Positions 6,742-14,642 of a stretch of DNA of 14,694 bases are shown here, in pieces. The stretch covers positions 1-14,694 of the forward strand of contig DHAP01000035.1 in the NCBI GenBank assembly GCA_002397465.1. Reading direction: 5' to 3'. Position 1 is the first letter of the stretch. Each line of letters starts with the position of its first letter. The position numbers and the translations under genes were made by a program. This DNA comes from Caryophanales bacterium UBA4951. GTDB taxonomy: Bacteria > Bacillota_I > Bacilli_A > RFN20 > CAG-826. The notes under the pieces are model-generated. The model was not told the origin of the DNA, made no database searches, and saw only the letters and a program-made list of their open reading frames with translations.

Positions 6742-6767
6742 TTTTTAATTCATGAAAGGGCTCGAAC

Positions 6768-7820
6768 ATGGGGTGGTTTCAAAAAACCGGCGATTTTATC
6801 AGCAAACACCACAAAGGTGTAAAGATTGCTTGTTGGTCGATTGTTTCAGTTTGCTTTGTTGGCAGCGTCGCTTGGGCGGCGTTCGGCGGCGGTGAATTTT
6901 CTGAGGACTCCGACACCTCAAATGAGGTTAAGGGGTTCATCAAAGGAACCGAGCTTGTTTACACCAGCTCTTACTTAGATGGTGACGCTTTCTCATTTGA
7001 CAAAGACACCAGCAAGATTCGCTTGGTCGCCAAAGATCCTGAAATAGAGACAATCGTCAACATTGATGATCTGCCAGCCAGCGAATATGGTTTCATGATC
7101 AATGACAGCGATGAATATTATCAAGATGCCAGTTCCATCACCATGTCAGGCCTCGTGAAGAGCGTCTCATTGGTGAGCCGTGTTTATAGAAACCTTAAGA
7201 CAGAGTTACCCGTCAGCGTGTATAAACTCTCGCCTTCAGCCACGTTCGCCAGCTCCCTCCTTATGGAAGCTGAAACGGCTGATTTGTACGCCGCTGACGG
7301 GACGCTGCTTAGCGAAGAGGACAAAGCCACCCTTCCTAACACCAGCAAACCATACCGCTCCGACAAAGGAGAGATAACCGATGGTGCCGAATGCAGTGGC
7401 GGAGCGGCTATTCGGAATTTCTCATCCGGCATGAAATTCGAATTCCAGTTTGTCTCATCAAAAGCCATTGATTTAGCTTTGTCCATTAAAGCCTGCCTCA
7501 GACCGGCATCGGTCAATTTCGATGATGGTTATTCAATCACGGTCAACGGGCAGTCCTTGTTGACGGAAGCCGTTATCCCTGGCGGAACCGGATACTACAC
7601 TCCTTATACACTTCCAGATGTCACAATCAGCGCCCAAAAGGGCATGAACACGATTGTGATGTCATACAACAAATCAAATCCCTGCAATTTGGACGCGCTT
7701 TCGTTAACAAGCAGCGAGGACGTCTTATCCGACAAGAGCGCTCTTATTCTAGAAAATGAAGATGAACCAGCTACTTCGATTGATTCGTCCGATAGCGTTA
7801 TGGAGGACAGCAGTTTATGA
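6768..7820 (+). CDS. Membrane-anchored surface protein with a CBM6/35-like domain
   Basis: The protein has 350 residues, first of a four-gene operon; AAAGG at 6755-6759 supports the start. A short basic cytosolic end is followed by one membrane helix (about 17-39) and no clear cleavage site, so the rest is outside the cell. Residues about 40-160 are of unknown fold. Residues about 165-315 resemble a carbohydrate-binding beta-sandwich of the CBM6/35 type: it opens with MEAETADLYAADG, has GGAAIRNF, a GMNTIVMSY strand, and ends NLDALSL. These are the family's usual landmark positions. The tail is acidic and Ser-rich. A role in holding glycan next to the GH3 enzyme is inferred. The stop codon overlaps the next start (ATGA, 7817-7820), so translation is coupled. 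Confidence 0.72.
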   Translation: MGWFQKTGDFISKHHKGVKIACWSIVSVCFVGSVAWAAFGGGEFSEDSDTSNEVKGFIKGTELVYTSSYLDGDAFSFDKDTSKIRLVAKDPEIETIVNIDDLPASEYGFMINDSDEYYQDASSITMSGLVKSVSLVSRVYRNLKTELPVSVYKLSPSATFASSLLMEAETADLYAADGTLLSEEDKATLPNTSKPYRSDKGEITDGAECSGGAAIRNFSSGMKFEFQFVSSKAIDLALSIKACLRPASVNFDDGYSITVNGQSLLTEAVIPGGTGYYTPYTLPDVTISAQKGMNTIVMSYNKSNPCNLDALSLTSSEDVLSDKSALILENEDEPATSIDSSDSVMEDSSL

Positions 7821-8290
7821 ACATCAACGCAATTTTAGGAAAGGTTAAAGACTTCTTTCTCGCAAAACGATTTGGTTACTATGTCGGCGTGGCCGGCTTG
7901 GTATTCACGCTTTGCTATGCCATCTCTTATTGTTCGATCGATCAGAGCATCTTCTCTTCCTTGGTTATCGTCTTCGCCTGGTTGGGGATTGCTGCTTTTA
8001 TCGCTTTGTCGCTTTTCAAAGTAACTTCCTCATTGGCCCCAGTGGCATTGATGATCTTCTCGTTCCTTTCGTTTCTTAGTTTCGTCGGCGCTGACGGTAT
8101 CATCGACTTCTTCTCGACCCAGTTCTTCGATGGCTTTTCCATCGGCAAGTTTTTTGCCTTAAGCCCATCTGTCTGGTTCAGCATCCTCGGATTGGTTCTT
8201 TCATTCATCCTTGCTTCCGTTTCCATGTATATGCCGCAGAGAAAAAAAGACGAGACGCCTGAACTCACACAAGCTGGGGAGAACAAATAA
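7817..8290 (+). CDS. Four-helix integral membrane protein of unknown function
   Basis: The protein has 157 residues with about four membrane helices (roughly 21-40, 46-66, 72-92 and 114-138), a basic N-terminus and a charged C-terminal tail (RKKDETPE...). It overlaps the previous gene by 4 bp (ATGA) and the next by 1 bp (TAATG). GGAGG near 7802-7806 is its ribosome site. No transporter or enzyme motif is recognised. The N-terminal pattern VKDFFLAKRFGYY aligns without gaps to INEYLKTKRTGFY at the start of the gene beginning at 14643, so the family has at least two members here. A membrane partner or scaffold for the neighbouring surface proteins is possible but unproven. Confidence 0.75.
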   Translation: MNINAILGKVKDFFLAKRFGYYVGVAGLVFTLCYAISYCSIDQSIFSSLVIVFAWLGIAAFIALSLFKVTSSLAPVALMIFSFLSFLSFVGADGIIDFFSTQFFDGFSIGKFFALSPSVWFSILGLVLSFILASVSMYMPQRKKDETPELTQAGENK

Positions 8291-11200
8291 TGAGCAACAA
8301 ATTAAAAGGCTGGAATCTAGCCTCTAAAATCCTATTTCATACTTTCTTCGTTCTAAATGGCTTAGCCCTCGTCGGTGGGCCTATCGTCTTAGGCAATGCC
8401 TCTATCATCAATAGCTACTTCCACATCCAGACCCAAAGCGGTTCTTCCAGCGGCAGCACCTATTTCAACACTGACTTCAAAAACCTAGCCGAAGTCAAAG
8501 AAGCCAGCCTTTCCATCATTGAGGAAAGCGAGGCTGAGGGAGCCGTTCTATTAAAGAACGAGAACAGCGCACTCCCATTAACCAAAGGCGATGGCGTCTC
8601 AATGTATGGTTTTGCTTCTTATTACACTGTTTATACCGGCCAAGGATCAAGCGGCAACACGGTTCCTGATGACGCCGTCTGCCTCTATGACGGATTAAAG
8701 AACGCCGGTCTTGAGATGAACGAAGACCTCTTTAACTGGTACAAGGGCAATTCCGAATCTACTTATGTGAGCGGATCATCTGGATTCAGAGCCGCGACTG
8801 GACAAGAGACTCAATTTGTCGTTTCGGATGCTGCGTGGTCCTCCCTTCCCTCGGCGAAGGATAACGCAGCTCGCGCTGCCGTCATGGTTTTGGCCAGAAC
8901 CTCTGGTGAGGCCGAAGACCTTTATATGGACACGACGATGGACGGAGGAGACCAAACCCGCGTCATCGTCAGCAAAAAGAATCACAATAATCCTTCCGGA
9001 AGCGTCGGCGATTCTTTGGCCTTGTCAGACAACGAGAAATCGGTTTTGTCAGGCTTAAAGGCCGCTAAAGACGCTGGTACCATCGACAAGATTGTTGTTT
9101 TGGTAAACAGCTCGTCTCCACTTCAAGGTGCTTTTATTAACGACGCTTCTTATGGCATTGATGCCGCCTTATGGGTTGGCGATGTGGGTACTAACGGAGC
9201 CAATGCCGTTGGCAAAATTCTTACAGGCGAGATCAATCCATCTGGGAAAACATCTGACACTTTCTTTGCCGACAGCAAATACAATCCAGTCTATTTCAAC
9301 TTCGGTTCTCAGGAATACGTCGACGCCGACTCTCAGTTGGTGAATGGCTATTTCTCGACGATGGGCTATCAAAACCACAAATACTATTCGGTCTACCAAG
9401 AAGGCATCTATAACGGCTACAAGTATACTGAGACCCGTTATGAGGATACGGTCACTTCAAGGGATAACGTTGGGAGTTTCAATTATTCCGATGTCGTTTC
9501 CTATCCGTTTGGATACGGCCTTTCCTACTCGAAGTTCACTTATGGTGACATGACCGTCAAAAAGACCAGCGAAAGCAACATCTATACCGTCAGCGTCAAA
9601 GTCACCAATGATTCCGACGTCAAAGGCAAAGAAGCGGTGGAGGTCTATCTTCAAAAACCTTATACCGCCAAAGACATCGCCAACGGCATCGAGACTGCCT
9701 CAGTCGAACTAGTCGGCTTTGACAAAGTAGAAGTCGAACCTCATCAAAGCGTGACTGCGACCATTGATGTCGACGAGAAATATTTCGCCGCCTATGACGC
9801 CAATGTGGAAAAGACCTATGTCATTGGATCAGACGACGCCAATGACAAATACCTTTTGACCGCCGCTAAAGACAGCCATGATGCCATCAATAACATCCTT
9901 CAATACAAGAAAGACAACGGAACTACCATCGATAATGACAAACTCTACCATTCTTCCGAAAGAGATAACGGGAGTTCGTCGCTTGTTTATGGCGTTCACC
10001 TTCCATATGATGCAACGAAGTATTCAACCAACGAATTTATCAAGTCCGAGAACGAAAATTTCGTCGCTGACTATGATGGGGAAGTCGCTAACTACGGAGT
10101 TGACATGATCACCAACCAATTTGATGACGTCGACTTCAAGAAAGCCGGCATCTTCTCTTCTACTGACACCAGCCAGTCTTACATGACTCGTTCGAATTGG
10201 GATGGGACTTATGGCAAGCAGATCAGCCTCACTGCCAATGCAGGGCTCAAGCTTGCCCAAGCAAGCGTCGGATCAGAAACCGACAAGATCGAATATCCAA
10301 AGTACGATGAGGTGTCCTTCATCGAGAATGGTGACAGCCTCGAAGAGATCAAGTTGATCAACCTTCGTGACAAAGACTATAACGACCCCATGTGGGATGA
10401 GCTTCTTAACAGAATGAGCTATTCCGAGACCTGCTCATTGCTCCAAGACGGTCTTCGTTACACGAACGGTGTTGAGTCCATCGCCGCTCCAAGCAGCGCT
10501 GAGCAAAACGGCGCCTTAGCTCCGAACCATCCACGTACTTATAGCGAGCTTCCTAGCCAAAGCGGATTCAGGGGATTCTCTGAGACCCTCGATCCTTCCA
10601 ACAAGTCACAGACCCCACGTATCTTCTGCTGCAACGGAATAGTGGCCTCAACCTATAACCTTGACCTTATCGAACGCTTAGGCGTCCAGACGGGCGAAGA
10701 AGCCATTTGGGCGGGGTATAACGGGATTTATGGTCTTGGCGTCAACATCCATAGAGGCGCTTATTGTGGACGTAGCTTCGAATATTATTCCGAGGATGGC
10801 TTTCTTACTGGAACCGCCGCGGGATATGAGGCCGTCGGCCTTCATAAGAAAGGCGTCTTCGTTTTGATGAAGCATGCCGTTCTCAACGACCAAGAGACTC
10901 ACCGCGCCGGACTTAATGTCTGGGCCAATGAACAATCGATCAGAGAAGTATATTGCCGCGCTATTGAAGTAGCCGTGTCCACCGATCGTGCCAACACCAA
11001 AAGACCGATTCTCGGTGTCATGACTGGCATGAACCGACTCGGCGCCAAATGGACCGGATCCCAAGGTTTCTGCAACACCGTCTTGAAAGCGGAATTTGGC
11101 ATGAGGGGATATGTCGTCTCCGACTATAATTCCTCACGTCTATACATGGGCACCATCGATGGCGTCCTTAACGGAAACGATTTGCCAGATGGCAACCCAG

Positions 11201-11532
11201 CCGGCGCGAAATCCGGCATGGATTATGATGGTAAGGATTTGAGGTTCGCCTCTTATTCGACAGGACATGGCAAGCTTGCCTGGGCCATGAGAAAATCAGC
11301 CAAGAACATCCTTTACACGATTGCCAACAGCAACACGATGAACGGAATCGACAGTGGATCAACCTTTAAAGTCATCACCCCAACCTGGCAGAAGATGGTT
11401 CCAGTGGTCGAACGTGTCACAACCACGATCTTCGTATGGACCGCCGTCTTATATGGTTCCATCGTGACCATCGGAATCGTCAAAGGCGTTTTGGACAAAA
11501 AGAAAAACAAATCCGATTCTGAGAACAAATAA
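8290..11532 (+). CDS. Giant membrane-tethered GH3 glycoside hydrolase with inverted domain order
   Basis: The protein has 1080 residues. An N-terminal helix (about 12-36) and a C-terminal helix (about 1044-1067, followed by a Lys-rich tail) place the whole enzyme outside with both ends in the membrane. Domains run opposite to canonical GH3. First comes the alpha/beta 'C-terminal' domain (about 60-400, with EGAVLLKNENSALPL and RTSGEAED, where E207 is the candidate acid/base). Then FGYGLSYSKF leads into an FnIII-like domain (about 405-510), a long linker, and the catalytic barrel (about 695-985). Barrel signatures include NIHRG (819-823), GRSFEYYSED (827-836), KH (861-862) and nucleophile D945 in VVSDY. 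Inverted order is known from some rumen GH3 beta-glucosidases. The usual DGP substrate-binding motif is not evident. Beta-glucosidase or beta-xylosidase activity is likely; the sugar cannot be read. Confidence 0.88.
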   Translation: MSNKLKGWNLASKILFHTFFVLNGLALVGGPIVLGNASIINSYFHIQTQSGSSSGSTYFNTDFKNLAEVKEASLSIIEESEAEGAVLLKNENSALPLTKGDGVSMYGFASYYTVYTGQGSSGNTVPDDAVCLYDGLKNAGLEMNEDLFNWYKGNSESTYVSGSSGFRAATGQETQFVVSDAAWSSLPSAKDNAARAAVMVLARTSGEAEDLYMDTTMDGGDQTRVIVSKKNHNNPSGSVGDSLALSDNEKSVLSGLKAAKDAGTIDKIVVLVNSSSPLQGAFINDASYGIDAALWVGDVGTNGANAVGKILTGEINPSGKTSDTFFADSKYNPVYFNFGSQEYVDADSQLVNGYFSTMGYQNHKYYSVYQEGIYNGYKYTETRYEDTVTSRDNVGSFNYSDVVSYPFGYGLSYSKFTYGDMTVKKTSESNIYTVSVKVTNDSDVKGKEAVEVYLQKPYTAKDIANGIETASVELVGFDKVEVEPHQSVTATIDVDEKYFAAYDANVEKTYVIGSDDANDKYLLTAAKDSHDAINNILQYKKDNGTTIDNDKLYHSSERDNGSSSLVYGVHLPYDATKYSTNEFIKSENENFVADYDGEVANYGVDMITNQFDDVDFKKAGIFSSTDTSQSYMTRSNWDGTYGKQISLTANAGLKLAQASVGSETDKIEYPKYDEVSFIENGDSLEEIKLINLRDKDYNDPMWDELLNRMSYSETCSLLQDGLRYTNGVESIAAPSSAEQNGALAPNHPRTYSELPSQSGFRGFSETLDPSNKSQTPRIFCCNGIVASTYNLDLIERLGVQTGEEAIWAGYNGIYGLGVNIHRGAYCGRSFEYYSEDGFLTGTAAGYEAVGLHKKGVFVLMKHAVLNDQETHRAGLNVWANEQSIREVYCRAIEVAVSTDRANTKRPILGVMTGMNRLGAKWTGSQGFCNTVLKAEFGMRGYVVSDYNSSRLYMGTIDGVLNGNDLPDGNPAGAKSGMDYDGKDLRFASYSTGHGKLAWAMRKSAKNILYTIANSNTMNGIDSGSTFKVITPTWQKMVPVVERVTTTIFVWTAVLYGSIVTIGIVKGVLDKKKNKSDSENK

Positions 11533-11549
11533 TCCTGGGGGTAATAAAA

Positions 11550-14279
11550 ATGAAAGCTAAAACCAAAAGATTGTTAGGGGGCATTGGGACGATTCTCTTT
11601 GCTTCAGCTTTGCTAAGCGGCTGCTCCGATAAAGGGAGCGTCAAACACCAGCATGTCTTCAAAGACGTCGAAGGCGTTTCGGCGACTTGCACACATGAAG
11701 GCAAACTTGCTTATGAAGAATGCATCTACTGCAAAAAGGATTTCATCAACGGAGAAGAGGTGAGCAAAGACTCACTCATCATCCCAGTTGATGCGAACGC
11801 CCATACCTTGGAGAACATCGATGGCAACCCGGCCACCTGTGTCAGCGAGGGCAACAAGAGCTATTCAAAATGTGAGGAGTGCGGAAAGTACTTCATCGAC
11901 TCTCAAGAAGTCGAAGAAGCTGATACGGTTTTGGCCATTGACCCAACGGCCCACCATCTTGTCGATGTGGCCAAGGTGGAACCTAGCTGCGTCAAAAAAG
12001 GCGTCCAGGCTCATCAAGAATGTGACTTATGTGGGACATGGTTTTTGAACGGAGAGGCGGTGAGCAAAACCGACCTTGATATTGCTGCGACTGGAACGCA
12101 CGATTTCTCAGAGAATCCAGTCAAATGCGCCAACTGCGATGCCTATAAATTAGACATTGATGGCGATTATCAGTTAGTGGATGACGTCAATCATGTCGAG
12201 TTCAAAGACTGCTTGGTTGGCAACGCTCACACCGCGACCGACAAACAAACTTATTTCGACAGCCTCATCGCCAATTGCAACACATTTGCCACTCAAGCTA
12301 GCGATGTGAGCGTTGTCGATGATGGCGATAGCTGGACCATCGAAAAGAATCCTGAGTCCTCCTTTACCAGATTCCATTATGGCATCGACGATGTTTCTTA
12401 TGTCGGACGCTTCCTCATGGTCTTTGATGTTCAGGTTCCAGAGACCGTCAGCGTCACAAGATTTGGCGTGAAGATCGCCTCAAACACCGCTTCGGTCGTC
12501 GAAAGCACTCAAGACAAGCTATTAGGCACCAACGCCAGCGAGGAAAACAATCCTGACCGCGCTTTCGAAGGCGGCAAGACTTACCGTTTTGCCTATGACT
12601 TAGAGACCACCGCGGAAAATCAGATCGTTCAGATTTTCACCTGCGTCAAAGCGGCGTCCCTAACCTTGTCTAATCTACACTTAGTTCCACTTTCTGAGAC
12701 ACCTTTAGGTAAAGCCGACAGCAAACTTCTCTATTTTGGGGATCCTGATGGCATCGCCTTTACCAACGAGGACTGCCAACACGCTTACCGTCGCTCCGTT
12801 GCCAAAGTTTCTGCCACCTGCACTGAGACGGGCATCATCGCCCACGATCATTGCTCAAGATGTGGCAAGGACCTTGACGGCGACACTGTCTTAACCAGCG
12901 TCATCGCCCCAACCATCGAACATGATTACGGTGATTTGATCGAAGCCGTTGAGTCAACCTGCACCGAAAATGGGCATAGCGCTTATTACCATTGTTCAGT
13001 CTGCGGAAAGTACTTCGACTCTGAAAAGATGCCGCTTTCGGGATTGCCAATCCTTCCTCTTAAAGCACATGAGCCAGGACCTTGGGTCATGACCTCAACG
13101 AGCCATTACAAAGTATGTGCCTTATGCGGTGAACATCTCGACGAGGGCGAACATCGCCCAGGGCCGGCCGCCACTGAGACGACTGCCCAGACTTGCCTTG
13201 ATTGTGGGTACGTCCTTGCCGAGGCCTTGAGCCACGTCCATACGATGGGAGCGCTTGTTCCGGCTAAAGATGCCACCTGCACCGAAGACGGCAATGTCGC
13301 TTATTACCAGTGCGAGACCTGCCACAAATACTATTCTGATGCGGCTGGAACCAACGAACTAACGACCGTCATTATTCCAAAGGGCCATGTTCTTGGTGAT
13401 CTCGTCCCAGCTAAGGAAGCGACTTGCACAGAAGATGGCAACGTTGCTTATTACCACTGCTCAAGATGTGGCAAATACTTCTCAGACGAAGAAGCCACGA
13501 ATGACATCAGCGATTCTTATCTCATCACTAAACTTGGACACTCAATCGTGTCTGAGCCTGAGCTTGCCGCGACCGCCTACACGTATGGCCACAGCGCCTA
13601 TTATCACTGTCCGACCTGCGACACCTATTACTCTGACGAGGCTGGGAACAATGCAATTACCGGCGATTCGGTCCATCAGCATAGTTATGTCAATGGTGTC
13701 TGCAGCGTTTGCGGATCCCATCAGCTAACTCAACGGGTCAAGGATGGCAGCGCTTGGAACGGCACTCAAGCCGCCACAGTCAACGGGGCTTTGGCGCCTG
13801 GTTATTGGGTCTTCCAGAATTGTGCCAACTGCACAATGAAAATGGACTCTGGCTCATTTAGCGGTAGCTTAGCCTCAAGTTCCAAAGACAAAGCCAACAA
13901 ACAGTTCATGCGTTACATCCCCGCCAAGGAAGATGGAAGCGCCTATGTCGGCAAGTATCTCTACAGCTTTGACTTCAAAGTCACGGCCGCAAAGGGATCC
14001 TATAGCAAGAGTGCCGCCAAACTCTATGTCGGTTACTTCATCCAATCGCTGACTGAATCGGGCAATGCCGCGACGTTAGCTGATGTGACTCTCAACTTCA
14101 ACGTTGGCGTCACGTACAGATTCGGAGTCGTGGTGGAGACGCTTAACGAAAATCAGTTCCTCCAGTTCAATGTCAGGAACACGCCTAATAGCGGTGCCGA
14201 CTATCTTGTCTCTAAACCATCCATTCAATTCATGAGTGGAACTCCGATAGCCGCCTCTTTGACCTCCGATGTAGCTTAG
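11550..14279 (+). CDS. Surface lipoprotein with tandem CxxC repeats and a duplicated beta-rich domain
   Basis: The protein has 909 residues. LLSGC with Cys25 is a clear lipobox, so it is a membrane-attached lipoprotein. Repeats of about 45-55 residues follow the pattern H-x(n)-C-x10-C-x2-C-(G)-KYF; I count twelve CxxC pairs in full or half repeats, before residue 200 and between about 410 and 730. They look like small metal-binding or disulfide-stabilised modules forming a stalk. Two beta-rich domains interrupt and end them: YVGRFLMVFDV (284) with YRFAYDLET (345), and YVGKYLYSFDF (799) with YRFGVVVET (856). The spacing and sequence are similar, so this is an internal duplication, possibly of glycan-binding modules. 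It starts 17 bp after the GH3 stop with a G-rich ribosome site (11537-11541), so it is in the same operon. Confidence 0.82.
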   Translation: MKAKTKRLLGGIGTILFASALLSGCSDKGSVKHQHVFKDVEGVSATCTHEGKLAYEECIYCKKDFINGEEVSKDSLIIPVDANAHTLENIDGNPATCVSEGNKSYSKCEECGKYFIDSQEVEEADTVLAIDPTAHHLVDVAKVEPSCVKKGVQAHQECDLCGTWFLNGEAVSKTDLDIAATGTHDFSENPVKCANCDAYKLDIDGDYQLVDDVNHVEFKDCLVGNAHTATDKQTYFDSLIANCNTFATQASDVSVVDDGDSWTIEKNPESSFTRFHYGIDDVSYVGRFLMVFDVQVPETVSVTRFGVKIASNTASVVESTQDKLLGTNASEENNPDRAFEGGKTYRFAYDLETTAENQIVQIFTCVKAASLTLSNLHLVPLSETPLGKADSKLLYFGDPDGIAFTNEDCQHAYRRSVAKVSATCTETGIIAHDHCSRCGKDLDGDTVLTSVIAPTIEHDYGDLIEAVESTCTENGHSAYYHCSVCGKYFDSEKMPLSGLPILPLKAHEPGPWVMTSTSHYKVCALCGEHLDEGEHRPGPAATETTAQTCLDCGYVLAEALSHVHTMGALVPAKDATCTEDGNVAYYQCETCHKYYSDAAGTNELTTVIIPKGHVLGDLVPAKEATCTEDGNVAYYHCSRCGKYFSDEEATNDISDSYLITKLGHSIVSEPELAATAYTYGHSAYYHCPTCDTYYSDEAGNNAITGDSVHQHSYVNGVCSVCGSHQLTQRVKDGSAWNGTQAATVNGALAPGYWVFQNCANCTMKMDSGSFSGSLASSSKDKANKQFMRYIPAKEDGSAYVGKYLYSFDFKVTAAKGSYSKSAAKLYVGYFIQSLTESGNAATLADVTLNFNVGVTYRFGVVVETLNENQFLQFNVRNTPNSGADYLVSKPSIQFMSGTPIAASLTSDVA

Positions 14280-14289
14280 TAACCAAAAC

Positions 14290-14328
14290 AGGCTGTAACT
14301 AAACGTTCGTGTTTCGTTACGGCCTTTT
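14290..14328 (+). terminator. Strong intrinsic terminator of the surface operon
   Basis: AGGCTGTAAC (14290-14299) pairs with GTTACGGCCT (14316-14325) over 10 bp with one G-U. An inner AAAC (14301-14304) with GTTT (14311-14314) extends the stem, and the sequence ends in a T run (to 14328). It lies 10 bp after the lipoprotein stop. Confidence 0.88.
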
Positions 14329-14402
14329 GAAAACAACGGTAGGTTAAATATCCGATATAAAAAGGCGATAATTGGCCCAATCTCTTATCCTTAATTAATA
14401 AC

Positions 14403-14642
14403 TACACGCGCGAGAGTGTATAGACAATTGTTAGGACGCCGTGGCTAATTATTATTACTGATTTATCAATATTTCGCATAATCAATTTTGCAATAGAGGG
14501 CGTAAACATTGCGATTCTTTTGACGTCCCTTCTATGTGATAATCCAAAACGTGGAAGCCCTTTCACATTCTCATAAGAACGTCTCTACGAGGTAGTTGCG
14601 GAACTTCTTAGTGGCGCTTTTCAAAAGAAAAAGGAGGAAATT
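14403..14642 (+). promoter_or_regulatory. Long conserved leader / regulatory region (copy 2)
   Basis: This is the non-coding gap before the last gene, homologous to 6511-6767. It has CGCGCGA (14407-14413), ATTACTGATTTATCAATA (14454-14471), CATAATCA (14477-14484) able to pair with TGATTTAT, the inverted pair TTGCAAT-N13-ATTGCGA (14488-14514), and a cre-like TGGAAGCCCTTTCA (14552-14565). A TGTGATAAT (14535-14543) could be an extended -10 with a poor -35. AAGGAGGA (14631-14638) is the ribosome site. The two copies differ elsewhere, so this is an old duplication with retained elements. Confidence 0.7.
14488..14514. repeat. Inverted repeat TTGCAAT-N13-ATTGCGA
   Basis: The arms at 14488-14494 and 14508-14514 have one mismatch and the same 13-bp spacer as the pair at 6593-6619. 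The spacer sequence itself is not conserved, which favours a protein-binding site or hairpin arms over chance. Confidence 0.6.

Larger units (their letters stand above)
6511..6767 (+). promoter_or_regulatory. Long conserved leader / regulatory region of the surface operon (copy 1)
   Basis: This lies in the 321-bp gap after the regulator gene, where I see no coding signal. It shares with 14403-14642 an ordered set of motifs: CGCGCGA (6516-6522), ATTACYGATTTATCAATA (6559-6576), an (A/T)TAATC arm, an inverted pair TTGCAAT-N13-ATTGCRA (6593-6619) and a cre-like palindrome (6647-6660). The GATTTATC block starts exactly 28 bp before TTGCAAT in both copies. GATTTATCA (6565-6573) can pair imperfectly with TGATAATC (6581-6588). 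A further hairpin has arms GTCTC (6684-6688) plus TTCG (6690-6693), pairing with CGAA (6697-6700) plus GAGAC (6701-6705). A TATAAT lies at 6736-6741 with no good -35. Confidence 0.7.

Noticed and set aside
1421..7820. Alternative code with TGA as tryptophan (mycoplasma-like)
   Set aside because: Several genes end naturally at TGA, including the ATGA overlap, and tryptophan is encoded by TGG throughout.
10678..11064. Long antisense frame of 128 codons inside the GH3 gene
   Set aside because: It is a shadow of the strongly coding GH3 barrel, whose motifs are intact on the + strand.
11640..13730. DNA tandem repeat or CRISPR-like array
   Set aside because: The periodicity exists at protein level only; DNA copies differ at many synonymous sites and there are no uniform spacers.
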